Positions 36,573 to 47,434 of a stretch of 64,000 nt of DNA are shown here, in pieces (position 1 is the stretch's first letter; each line of letters starts with the position of its first letter). The notes below the pieces were generated by a model that saw only the letters and a program-made list of their open reading frames with translations, ran no database searches and was not told the DNA's origin. Source of the DNA: Eutypella sp. D-1 (lineage: Eukaryota > Ascomycota > Sordariomycetes > Xylariales > Diatrypaceae); the NCBI GenBank assembly GCA_023313575.1, contig JAJTTP010000017.1:310001-374000 (forward strand), read 5' to 3'. Position numbers and translations under genes: made by a program.

Positions 36573-38937
36573 TCAGTTCCAATGGGACATAAAATTCATC
36601 TCAACCATCTTCTTCTTTTCCTTGATCATGGTCACTGTAAACACAAATGTCAGCGAAATGTATACCTTGCTGAAGATCTGTGGGATAAGAACCCCCCTCC
36701 CCCCCCCCCCCCCCAAACCCGTGGCGGCGATCATGAACAGAGTAGTGGTGACTTACTGAAATTGATGACATCCTGTAAACACTCTTCGATTCCCTTCTTG
36801 GTGAGACGGCCAATCATAGGCGGGTCGGCGAGAAGCCGTGCAGAGTAGATCACATTTCTGATCTGCCGCCCGTTGAGGGGCTTACTCGCCCAGTTTCTCA
36901 GCGCCTGCTCTTCGCCGAGAAGCCAATCCGCACCGCTGGAACCACCAAGCTCCTTCAACATCTGTTTCCAGATTTGTAGTCGGGTTGCCGAATCCAGCTC
37001 CGGGAATTCCATCCCAAGGTTCACTCGGGATACGAATGCTGGATCTACCATGTGAATCTGATTCGTCGTCAAGAAAAGGATCCCTTCGAAATACTCGATC
37101 TTCCGGAGGAACACTATAGACTGGTCAGTACTATATCATTAGAAGATAGTCTAAGCTCCACGCACCAGCAACCCACGCAAGGCTCTGCATGCTTTCCTGT
37201 GTTCTTTCTGATAAGACGACCTCCGCCTCGTCGATCAGAAGGATCGCGCCCCAAAAGTGTGCTTTCTGGAAGATCTCTTCGATCTTGCTCTCCCATTCAT
37301 CTTCGGCTACCAGCATCCCCAGGTTTATTCGGTATAGTGGCATCTGGCACTCTTCAGACAAGCACTCTGCCAGCATAGTTTTGCCGACCCCCGGAGGCCC
37401 ATAGAGCAGGAATGTCAAGCCTTTCCCCTTGCCTCGGAAGTTATGAGGGCTGTCATCTTGCTGTTTTTGGTTTGTAGTCGCGTGGGCCTTGGCCAGACGG
37501 CGGATGCGATCAATTGAGTCTGAGGTATGCTTTGGGCCTGGTTGAATCAAGCGATCCCATGCATCAGATATCCACGTAGGAAATCTCAATTTTCTCATTG
37601 CGACATAGTATTGCTGATTGTCACTGAGACTGTACACCAAGACCTTCTCAGGACACAAGACAAGCGGGTTGTCTTCGGGCTTTCCTTTGAATTCCTCCTG
37701 TCCCAAGGGCTCTGTATTGTCCCGTGTAAACTTTAGTTGCCGGTTAGCATACTGGGTAGGATCCACGATGACCCTACTGGAGATCTGATCTTCTAAGTTA
37801 GTACCCTTCTCATCGAGTACATCGCGGTGTAAGGCGCACCTCTCTGCCATAAGCGTTGTACTCGTCATCGGAATCCACGTCATCTTCCCATGCCTCGCAA
37901 TAGCCTGAATATTGCATGATCATTGACCTGGGTCGCCCGTCATTCGTCACTAGCTGCCGATGTAGCCTCTCCCATCTCTCTCCGGACTCGATTGAAACAC
38001 CAATTAGCTCATCTTTCTCGCGGTGAAATGAGAGTGGATACAACGATAGCTCGGTAATGGTCTTGGTACCCGAAAACCATTTGATATATTTCCTGTATAA
38101 ATGGTGCCTGGAACTTTCGCCATCGAAGTCGATGGCTTCACATTCGAGGTGCAAATCAAACTCATCATCGAGCCGGCGTCCGGTCTCAATCGTCTTCACA
38201 CGGGCGATAGCCCACTCGTCCCGTAACTCGCGGAAGGTAACCAGTTGGTCTTTATAGAAGAGGCCTTTCAGGCTCTTGAAATCGATTTTTCCGTCATCAA
38301 GAAGCTCATCGTATCGTTGTTTAGCATCAAGTAGGTGCCCCTTGCGTTCGTATAGCATCTCCATAACCTGCAGTTCGATTTTGGTAGCGTCGTCAGTCAT
38401 CGGATCCTCCTCCATTTCCTTGAGCTTCTGACGGCAGTGCAGTAGAGCGAATTCCCCGTCGATCTCGAGGGCATTTCTTGTGACCCTGATCTGCGTGTCA
38501 TAAGCAGGCTGGCAGATCTCGAGCAAGGTCTTGTATAGCGCTGCCGATCTGGAGACCGAAAATGACATCTCCCCATTCTCGTGCGTATCGTAGCGGAACT
38601 GCCGCTCTCTGGACGTCTTCTCTTCGTCCGGCTCCGCCACCGTGTCCGACACCCAGACTGTCGAAAGCTTTTCCTCCACGTATATCTCCCTTCGAAACTC
38701 GACGTAATCTGACAGAAGATCCGATTTGGTGGCTTCGCCGCCTTCCACCTCGGATTCATCCTGTTTTTCGTCCGTTTGCACTTCCTTATCAGCCCGTCCC
38801 GAATTGATGTCAGACTGGGAATCGGACTTTGATTTGAGAGTGAGCTCTTCTTTTCCTTCGTCTACGGGGATTTTCTCCAAAGTTTCAATTCTCTTCTCTA
38901 AGTCCGCGAGGTTCGCTATTATCCTGTCAATTTGCAC
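36573..38937 (-). CDS. AAA ATPase with DUF7025-type N-terminal region
   Basis: Large fungal AAA+ protein of unknown role. Exons: 37840-38937, 37166-37784, 36757-37113 and a proposed last exon 36573-36634 (711 aa, in phase). The N-terminal 110 residues form a coiled coil (IANLADLEKRIETLEKI) and an acidic stretch. A DUF7025-like region follows, around IDFKSLKGLFYKDQLVTF. The ATPase has Walker A GPPGVGKT (about 495-502), Walker B AILLIDEAE (about 548-552), sensor 1 ILFLTTNQ, arginine-finger region SRVNLGMEF and sensor-2 region LNGRQIRN. A 55-nt intron (37785-37839) with a TACTAAC branch site makes the unspliced DNA look frameshifted. The 52-nt intron at 37114-37165 joins the conserved segment VFLRKIEYF. 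The C-terminal exon is uncertain because the last intron holds a poly-G tract (coding strand) and a possible 12-nt microexon. Confidence 0.82.
36699..36714. repeat. Poly-C run (16 nt) in AAA ATPase intron
   Basis: C16, preceded by CCCCCCT, within the proposed last intron of the AAA gene (36635-36756). On the coding strand it is a G tract. Confidence 0.9.
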
Positions 38938-39678
38938 CTATGACATATCAGAGAGCTGCGCGTAATCAGGCAGATTCAGGCTCAGTTGTTGTGCTCACAG
39001 TGTCCGACGATCGGCTAGTCTCCCCAGCCGGGGAACTCCGTGACGGTACATTGGGATCAGCCATTTCATCCAGTATCGTCGTCGTACTCCCGCGTTTCCC
39101 TGCAGATATTTTCGCACCGTCTCAAACAACACTCTAATCGGTTTGACAAATACGTAGAGAACAACTCCGGGTGTGCGGTCAAAACTTATCGCTAGGTTCA
39201 CCGAAAATATTTGTATTCCGTGGGGTAGAGGGGGCCTGTTAATATACCACATGGTTGCACGACAAGAAAAAGGCTTCCAGACACCATTGGACACATTCTA
39301 CCCCGAATATGGCTTGCTTACTCAATGGGAAACTGATCTGTTGGCCAGCTTACTTGTACGACTACTACTGTACCATTGTCCGCCCTGGTGTGAGGTCATC
39401 CATCTGAGCCTGCTTTCTGGGTCTCACTCGAATCCCCGGTTGAGGGGAGTGGTACCCGAATCCCAGCTATATCCTTATATAACATTTTTGTCGCTTACTG
39501 CAGGCTCTTCTGCACGTTCTGGAACAGTATGTCGTATGTGACATTCTGACGACTCAAGGACAAACCCAAATTTGCCGGTGTGTAATTTCTAGAGATACTA
39601 CGATTTCCATCTGCCGCGGATAAAATCAATAGGAACCGACTTACACTACCTCTAGAATCGATATAAACCTTAAAATCC
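38938..39678. promoter_or_regulatory. Divergent intergenic region, AAA / STAND-like
   Basis: About 740 bp between two head-to-head genes, so it should carry both promoters. No coding-like frame. The sequence does not show a clear TATA element, and no operator can be named. Confidence 0.5.
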
Positions 39679-41845
39679 ATGAACTCGAAGGAAGATCGGA
39701 ACACCGCCGGAGAGAGGCTGAGGGAATGGTTCGCCGACGTGAAGCTCGAAGATAGCATGTCCGCAACCCGGCATCTACGCCCGCTTATCACTATTCTGAA
39801 CTGACTGTACACAGTGAACTCTCATCCCTCCACCAATACGTGTCTAACATCACCATCGATGTCCCCAAGAATAACGATGACGCCGACTTAAGGGATCTGG
39901 TCAGATGTGCGAACGAACAACCCAAGACCCCGAGTGAGGGAAGAGGAAACCTCGAGAGGCTGGGTGCCTACCTCGAAAAGATGAAGCAGAAAGAGGCCGA
40001 TGAGCGGAAAGAAGCCAGCAACAAGGCTAGCGAAGCCGAAGAACGGCGTAGGGAGAAGCATGAGAAACGCGGGAAGCTTTCTAGGAAGGTCTACGCCGCC
40101 TTCAAGGGACTCGCGGCGCCTGTCACGACGCTATTCGACTTCGTCTCGAGGGTGCTGCGAAGGGGCATGACGGTCCTGGAGTCCACGTCGTTCCTCGCTG
40201 CCGAACTTACTTTCCAGACCCACTATCAGGTCGCGGTGAAAGCTATAATGTTGTTCATCACGGTAATACCTTCTCCCCACATGCCCCCTCCTTCACGAGA
40301 AGTGAACCTTTCTCGATGCACTAGATAACAGAATCCGCTACGAAAGGCTTATGAGGGCGCCAACGAGCTTAGTGAGAACATCGTGAAGATGTTTGAGAAG
40401 ATCAGTGAATACGAGCACGAAATGAAGGCGTTGTGGGAGAATATCAGGTCCGTACCGATGTTGCGGGCGATCAATAAGCTCTTCGTCTCCATCGTAGCCT
40501 TCATCACGGGCGTGGGATCATACATGAAACATGGGACGTTGTGTGAGTCTGGGCCGGTCTTCTTGGTTTGGACCCAAGCCCTAGCGGTGAGTTGGCTGAT
40601 GCGGCTGCAGCTAAGATGATAAAGTTTCTCGGGGGCGGCAATGAGAAGCTTGAGGAGCTCCTCAATGCCGTCATGGATGACTACGCCCAGGTTACGCGCG
40701 TGATGAACTTTGCCCACAGCATGATCAGCATATCGTCTCACGAGAAGCTGACTACTATCGAGGAGAACGCGGCGAGATTCATGCAGCGTGAGTTTTCCCC
40801 AAAGCTACCCGGATACCGCAACACCACCCCCCCCCCCCCCCCACACACACACACAGGCGGCCGATCCGAATTGATGGCTGATCTTCATCGGGAATATTAA
40901 ACGGGGAAAAAAGAACTAAGCCTCCTGAACGATTCATTTGCACACGAGATGAGTAAGCAGCTGCGCGCCGTGCAGGACCACTCGAGCTTCCAGGCCGAGC
41001 TGCACGTGCAGGGCCTACGGGCGGAGCTTTTCGATGAACTGCACGATCCGTCCGAGGAGATGGCCTTCAACGACAGCGAGCGGGTGTTCCTGTCGCCACA
41101 GGACCGATGGCCGCGGCGCCTGCGGGGCTTCGGAGGTGCGCCCGAGGACAACGACAACAACGAGGCGGCGGCGCCGGCCGGACCACCGTCGACGCCATCG
41201 ACTGCGGCACGTCCGCTGACGTGGATCTCGGGCGGCGCGGCCCGCCGCAACGTGTCGTGGGTGTCCTCGTTCAGCGTGGACCTGATCACGCACTCGCGGG
41301 AGTTCAGCAACTTCGACGCCGCGTACGTGTTCTGCAAGCGCGGTCGCGGCGCGCGGTACACGCCGACCCCCCTGCTCAAGAGCCTCGCCATGCAGATCCT
41401 GGAGGCGCACCCGCCGCTCGCGACGCGGAACCTGCGGCGCCTCTCGCGGAATCGCTTCCACGATGTCGGGGCGCGGCAGCCGCTGCTGCCGCGGCCGGGA
41501 CTGCATCCCTTCCCCGACAGCGCAGAAATACCAATCGACGGCGCGGACACAGACTCGGGAAACCTCGCGTGGCAGCTCTTCGAGGACGTGCTGCGGCTGT
41601 TCGCAGCGGCGCCGGACCTCCGGGGCCGCGTCGCGCTGATCCTCATCGACCGGCTCGATCTGTGCCAGTCGGAGCCGGGGTTCAGCGTCCTGGAGGACCT
41701 GATACCGCGGCTGCAGGGCCTCGGCTCCCGCATCGCCCGGGTCCAGGTCCTCATCACCACCGCGCGGCTCTCGCCGCACGCCGTGCCCACTCTGCGGAGG
41801 GGCTCGGAGTGGCTCCGCGCGTTCGGGAAGAAGACTCACGGGTAA
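39679..41845 (+). CDS. STAND-like protein with degenerate P-loop
   Basis: Resembles the fungal NACHT/STAND family, whose members act in non-self recognition. Proposed exons: 39679-39758, 39815-40262, 40332-40542, 40611-40787, then 40914-41845 (615 aa). The helical N-terminal region includes ELSSLHQYVSNITIDVP and a Lys/Glu-rich coiled coil, NPLRKAYEGANELSEN and KMIKFLGGGNEKLEELL. The last exon has a nucleotide-binding-like layout. LTWISGGAARRNVSWVSSF stands where Walker A is expected but lacks the GK[ST] residues. AAYVFCKRG and LLKSLAMQIL follow, then a Walker-B-like VALILIDRLDLC. No repeat domain follows. The join before 40914 is doubtful. The good acceptor at 40856 leads into an in-frame TAA at 40898-40900, and avoiding it needs a weak AAAAAAG acceptor. 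It is therefore either an intact short STAND-like gene or a recently broken one. Confidence 0.6.
40827..40842. repeat. Poly-C run followed by CA repeat in intron
   Basis: C16 followed by about seven AC units (40843-40855), ending in CAG. It forms the pyrimidine tract of the fourth intron of the STAND-like gene. Confidence 0.9.
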
Positions 41846-41878
41846 GAAGGGTAGGTAAGAAGGGTAGGTAAGAAGGAA
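41842..41878 (+). repeat. Short tandem repeat at the STAND-like stop codon
   Basis: GTAAGAAGGGTAG repeated about 2.5 times, overlapping the stop codon of the STAND-like frame. The first unit also reads as a GTAAG splice donor, so the stop could lie inside an intron, although no downstream exon was recognised. Confidence 0.8.
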
Positions 41879-42870
41879 AGATTGATTGGAGTGGGACATG
41901 CTCAGCGGAGCGAGCTGCGATGTGCATGGACCTAGTCTGAGTTCACCACGCCCTTGGCTATGATGATAATGAGGAAACTATATATGAAGATGAATAGAGT
42001 CAGGTCTGATCGAATTATACAGACCATCCTCTTCCTATTCTTAGGCTCACAGAACTACATACCACGCTAGGCATTTGAATTTGTACCCCTGATAGGAAAC
42101 TGCATAGTCCATTTCAACCCAAAAGTGTAAGTTCAAAGTATACGAGAGCATGACATATCCGATTACTTCCCAATATGAAAGGACACTCCTCATATTCACG
42201 CGGACGACAGCTCAGCCCGTCCTTTCCACCAAAACATACACGAACAACACATTTCAACCCCCGCCGCTCCGCCCCCGTCTAATTCTTCTTCCTTCATCCA
42301 GCCATAAGCTAGATCAACCACTCAACCCACACCACACCACACCAACAGTAATGATTGATTCAACCCGATGATAAGCCAAGTCGACAAATGACTACTAGCC
42401 CCTATCGCAGCATGACGTGCGTGGTAAATGAAGAACCCCGCTCCCCCGGTCCTCGTTCAATTCCGCTCGGTACTTCCGCCGTCTCTGCCCGGAACCCATA
42501 TCATCTACCAAACCAGGCACCACTACCACTACTACTCTCCCCTCCCCCTTTTGTTTTTTAAAAAAAAAGCGGCTGCCTGCCTCTATGTCTATGTAGATAC
42601 CTACGTGATCAGTCAAATAAATAAGCGGGCCGGGCACAAAAGCCTTCAACCGCATCCTCTCTCGTCTTACCAGGTAACTGCGTTGCAGGACTGTACTTCA
42701 AAGAAAAAAACCCCGAAAGAGAAAAGAAAGGGTAAAAAAGGGCGGGAAATGTAAGTGAAAAAAAAAGGCATGGTGGCTTGGCCTTAATGCGACGAGGCAT
42801 CTTCTATCTTCTTCTCTACTTGCTTGCTCTTCTTCTTCTTCTTCTTCTTCTTCTTCTTCTTCTTCTTCTT

Positions 42871-42902
<32 letters not shown>

Positions 42903-43094
42903 CATCCCCTTTGTCTTGCTTGCTCCCCTCGATCTATGTACCCTGTTTTGTGTTTATTATCAAAAAAGAAGTTCCACGACATACGCTTGCTCAACTCGTT
43001 CGTTTCATCCGCTTGCTCGTTCAGCCTTCTTCTTTCTCGCTTTTCACCACGCCTAGATCATCATCTCGCGTAAGCTCCCCCTTCCCTTACCCCC
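41879..43094. other. Convergent intergenic region with microsatellite
   Basis: 3' flanks of the STAND-like gene (+) and the kinase gene (-). It contains ACCACACC repeats near 42330, A-rich stretches at 42550-42770 and the CTT microsatellite at 42829-42900. No coding-like frame. Confidence 0.6.
42829..42900. repeat. (CTT)24 / (GAA)24 microsatellite
   Basis: 72 nt of uninterrupted CTT on the plus strand, 195 nt beyond the stop codon of the kinase gene. In the kinase transcript it would be (AAG)24, likely in the 3' UTR if the message reaches that far. Confidence 0.97.
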
Positions 43095-46000
43095 CTACCG
43101 CCCAGCCTTCCTCTCTGCGCTCCCGCCGCCGCCGCCGCCGCCGCCTCCGCCGCTCTCAACGCTCAGGTCCCGCTCCACCATCTCGATGGCGCTCAGGCTC
43201 GGGAATCGCTTGCTGAAGTCGCGGACGTAATCCTCTTTCTCGCGGGGCGACATATCGAGCAGAGTCGCCGTCGTGCCGGGTGCCTGCCCCGGCAGGTCGA
43301 GGGCGATGAGCTGCTCCGCCGACATCCTCGGGCCGCCGCCGCCGCCGCCGGAGTTCGAGCTGAGGCCAGCCGATGCCACCGAAGTCGACGAGGACGAAGG
43401 GGGAGGCGGCCGCTGCGACTTGGACGGAGACCGGGCCCTGCTCCCGCCAGTGGGAATATTGTTGAGGTGCGTGGGTTTCGGCGCGGGCTGTGGCCGGGGC
43501 GGAGGCAGCGGACGTCTTTCATTCGCTGATTCCTGTGGCGCGGTCGAGGCGGGGCGTCCTCGCGTAACAGCTGCTGCCGCGGCAGCGGCAGTGATATTGG
43601 CCTCCATCGAGCCACTGGCGACTGCGGTTATCGGCCTGGCAGAGCCGGTGACGCTAGAAGACACAGACCGCCCCGTTCCAGTGCCCGTGCCGTGAACGGC
43701 GGGTCTCGGGGGGAGGCCCGGACCCTGATCGGCGTCGTCTGTCGGAGCCGCCGAGTCTGTGAACTTTCCGTATCCCGAGGCTGTCTTCTGGGCGGACGAT
43801 TTCTGCGATTCGTCGAGTAGGTTTTGAACTCTGTTCTGAATGCTGACGGCGCGTGACACGCCGCCGATGCTCTTGGGCAGCGGCGCGGAGCCGGAGGCAG
43901 TGTCGGACGGATGTGTCGACTCACCCGCCTCTCGCGCCGCCACTCGTCGCCTGTACTCAGCCGCGGCGGCCTCCACGCGCCTCTCCTCCTCGGCCAGGCT
44001 CTGTGCTTCGAGCTCGCGGCGCATTTCGGGTGTCATCTCGGGTTCGCCGTGGCCGTCGTCGCTGCGGCCGTCGGTCGCTTCAGAACCGGCGATGGGGGTC
44101 AGTTCGTGCCGATCGAGCTCTTTGAGCGGCGAGGGCGTGCGTTGCGGGCCTGGGTTATTGTTTCCTTCAAACCTCTTGAAGGCGTCGCCAAACTTGCCTG
44201 CCAGGATGTTCTTCGTTCCAGACAGGGAGCCGAGACTAGGGCGCTTGCCGTGGTGCTTGTGAGATTTGTCCTTCCTCTTTGGATCTGAGTCTTCCATGGA
44301 GCGGAGAAAGTCTACGTTCGACTCGATGGCGGTATCTTCCTGGGGTATCAACCCTGGCGACACAGCAGTTTCGGGGAACCTTGTTGACGGCAAGCCAGGT
44401 GACCGTAGTGGTCGTGGCGCTGCCTCACGCTCTCGGAGATAGTCTAAATTCGATTCCAAGAATGTGCTTGAAGGCCTAGGTCGACCCGATGTTGACTTTG
44501 CTAGAGGCTCCAGCATTTCAAGACTTGGCCGGCCACCCTCAAGAGACGGTCGGGTCGATGAGGAATGACGACCGTGGCTGGGCCGTTGTTGGAGAGAAGA
44601 TAGCCGCGGTGTCCCTGCAGGTCGGGAGGAATATGCAGTGTCCATCTGATACTGTCCTGTCCCACTCGAATTCTGCTGCCTCGGTAGACTCGACGAGCGG
44701 TGTTGGTCTGTTGGTTGGAACCGATGGATCTGCGGATATTCCTGTAAGGGTTTTCCCGCCAAGGGAGGGGTGCCAGTCATTGTTCCCGTAGAGACCATCG
44801 CCGGTTTGCTAGGTGGTGTCTGTGCAACAGACTTCGGCGGAGAAGATGCGATAGCTTGGAGCTCAGGGTTGCTGGATATGATGGCCGACGCGCGACTCAT
44901 CTCCGACGGGGGAGGCGCCGATGCTGGTTTATTAACGGACCCCGGCGGTGGTGAGAGGTCATGTCTCTCCGTACCGCCGACAACGGGCCTCACCCGGTTG
45001 TAATCTGATGACTGTCTACTGGTCGGCTGTGTTGGCTCGGGCTTGGGTCGAGATGCGAGGAACGCATCATCCGCGAGCCGGTCGGTCACCTGTTGATGGA
45101 ACTCTTTCTTATCGAGGGAAGGCGATGTTGGGCTGTCGAATTCAAACTTCGCGCCTTGCTCGTGCAAAAGCGAGAACTGGTCCAGGGTAGGAAATCTGGA
45201 AGAAAGCTCATCCGCCTCAGCCTGCCTACCTGGCTTGGAGTCCAGAGCGGCGAAGGGGTCGCCATTTGTGACCCGCATCGGAGAGGGACTAGGTTTGCTG
45301 GCATGCGGCGCGGGTGGTTGGCTAGTGGACGTTGGCCTGCCTCGTCTCATAGGTACAATATCTGGTATTGCCTGGCCTTGCTGTATTGGGGGAGGTGAGT
45401 ACACGGCGCCCATGCCTGGTACGGGTGTAGTGTGTCCCTGGCGAGCAGAAGCCGGCGACACTTCGGTCCCGGATGATTCCAACTGTTTACGGCCCGAGTA
45501 TATCTACGGATATTCCGTTAGCCTGACCATTTCGAAGTGGCATGTAAATTCAACTTACGTCCTTGATGGGCACCTCACGGCCTTGCATTGAGCAAGCTTC
45601 GCGGAGGACCTGATATATAGTCGGTCTAGATCTCGGATGCTCCAGTAGCATGGACGCTTCGGGGTATTAGTCAAGCCTCATAGACTCTATAATCCCGAGA
45701 ACCTACCAATCAACTTTTTTAATCTATCGGAAAATACAGGGTAACTCGGAAACCGATAGCTTGCATTTAGGATGGCAAGCTGGCCCTGGTCTTCGAAAGG
45801 AGTGGTGTAATAACAGAGCTTGTACAAGAAAACGCCCAGAGCCCAAATGTCAGACTTCTCATCTATCGGCTGTTTTCGATACACGTCCACCATCTCGGGG
45901 CTTCGATACTGCATTGTGGTGTGTCTCTGGATGTCCTCGTCGATCAGACGGCATTCGACGATGGACTGGGGCGCGGGCTTCGGGGCGGTGGCAGAGCCGA

Positions 46001-46619
46001 AATCGCAGAGCTTAAAGGTCTTTTTGGAACCGTGGGCGGTGATCAGGACGTTCTCGACTTTTAAATCTCGGTGCAATAGAGGCGGCTTCAGGTAATGCAT
46101 GCAGGCTAAGCCCTCAGCAACGTCGGTGAAAATATGCAAGATCTCTGGCTCGGTTAAGCGGTGCTGCAACCGCGTGTTCATGAAATCGATCAAGCCTCCC
46201 CCGTTACAATATTCCATGAGCAGGAAGACCTCATATCCCCCGCCCTTCAGCTCAGAAGCGTGCGAGTCGATGTAGGTGACGACCTTCCTGTGACCCCTAA
46301 TGCGCTTCATGCACTCGACCTCGGTCCGCATACCTCGTAGGGCTTCTTTATCAGGCACAGCAACTCTCTTTAGCACAGCCAGGTCGGTTCCGTCGACGGG
46401 CTGTGGTAGCTTTACGAGGTATACATGGGCAAAACCACCTTCGGATAGATATTTCTGTATGATTACCCTGTGACTACCGACCTGAATCTTGGTTCCAGGA
46501 ACAAAGGTGCCAGCTGGTGCGGTGGGTGCCTGTATCGGTGCTGCAACCTGGGAACCATACGTGGCTGCTGGATGACCGTGGCCATATTGGGCAGTCGTCA
46601 CATTTCCGTATGCCGCCAT
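43095..46619 (-). CDS. Ark/Prk-type (NAK family) Ser/Thr kinase
   Basis: Actin-regulating kinase of the Ark1/Prk1/Akl1 (AAK1/GAK) family, which phosphorylates endocytic coat proteins and controls actin patches. Exons: 45707-46619, 45559-45656 and 43095-45503 (1139 aa). The kinase domain (about 50-330) has the Gly loop SEGGFAHVYLV, Lys84 in AVLKRV, HRDLKVEN at 183-190, DFGS from Asp206 and YRSPEM. Exon 2 completes the C-lobe (ASMLLEHPRSRPTIYQVL). A long disordered Pro/Ser-rich tail follows and ends in SAEQLIALDL, RFPSLSAIEMVERDL and a Gly-rich run. The RFPSLSAIEMVE block is the family's short C-terminal motif. The start at 46619 (MAAYGN) is preferred over the ATG 54 nt upstream, because the intervening codons are Thr codons from a GGT/ACC repeat. 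Confidence 0.92.
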
Positions 46620-46624
46620 TTTGA

Positions 46625-46652
46625 TGATGGTGGTGGTGGTGGTGGTGGTGGT
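46625..46652. repeat. GGT trinucleotide repeat upstream of kinase
   Basis: About nine GGT units on the plus strand just upstream of the kinase start. If translation began at the upstream ATG, they would encode a poly-Thr stretch. Confidence 0.85.
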
Positions 46653-46820
46653 TAGTGGAAAGTGTGACGACACAAGGGGGGGTTATATAGTTGCAATAAA
46701 GCAGAGCGTGGCTGGCCGTGATGGATGGTCTTGATCGTATACGTAGTCGTGGTCGTAGTCGTGGTCGCAGTCGTGATCGAGGCGGTTGAGGTTCTCGAGG
46801 GGTAGATGATAGGGGAGCAG

Positions 46821-46853
46821 GGATAGGGATAGGGATAGGGATCGGGATCGGGA
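46821..46853 (+). repeat. GGGATA/GGGATC hexamer repeat
   Basis: Five to six tandem hexamers (GGGATA three times, then GGGATC) about 200-235 nt upstream of the kinase start. This is not the fungal telomere unit (TTAGGG). Confidence 0.85.
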
Positions 46854-47379
46854 GTAATCGAAACAGGGGCGATATTTCATGGCATGTTTGGAGCGGCTAT
46901 CACGATGGAATAGTCGCGTTAAAAAAGCGTCTCTTGTGCTTTCTAGGAAGAGCGAAGAGTAAATTCTAAATGCTGGTGGCTAATGTTGATAGACGTGGGG
47001 GGTGGTGGTGGCGGTGTCACTGGTGTGTTGTTGTTTTTTGTCGAGGAGGGCGTCGAGAGTGACGAAAGTGACGATGAGTTAGAATAGTTGACGATGATGA
47101 GTTGCACGTGGAAGGAAACCTTAGAAGTTGCCCAGGTGATTACTTCGTGTACTTCACTAAGTAAGTACTCTAATTAAAGACTCTAAAAGTAGGTACCTAC
47201 CTACTCTACTTCAAAGTTGCTAAGCTGGAAGCTAAAGTAAAGCAGTTGCTAACTGAGCAGTTAAAAAATTAGAGTATTAAGTTCACGGGTACACCACACA
47301 CACACCGTTCATGGCTTCGGAGCCCGCCAACGCTAGACAGCTGGCACGTCGCATGAAGTGGAGTGGAGGGAGGGCATTT

Positions 47380-47434
47380 GGGGGGTCGGTTTTCGGGGGT
47401 ACGGGGGTACGGGGGTAAGGGGGCAGAGGGGGGT
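47380..47434 (+). repeat. G-rich array, potential G-quadruplex
   Basis: At least five runs of five or more G separated by TAC, TAA and CAGA, with a repeated GGGGGTAC unit. It is on the plus strand about 760-815 nt upstream of the kinase start. Confidence 0.85.

Noticed and set aside
37810..37883. Frameshift or pseudogene in the AAA ATPase gene
   Set aside because: A 55-nt intron with a branch site and correct phase explains it better.
41015..41899. Two long open frames (about 300 codons) antisense to the STAND-like last exon, and a third overlapping one on the plus strand
   Set aside because: They follow from the very GC-rich codon use of the real exon, which suppresses stops in other frames. 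They have no family motifs and are Arg/Pro-rich.
46821..46853. Interstitial telomere repeat
   Set aside because: The unit is GGGATA/GGGATC, not TTAGGG.
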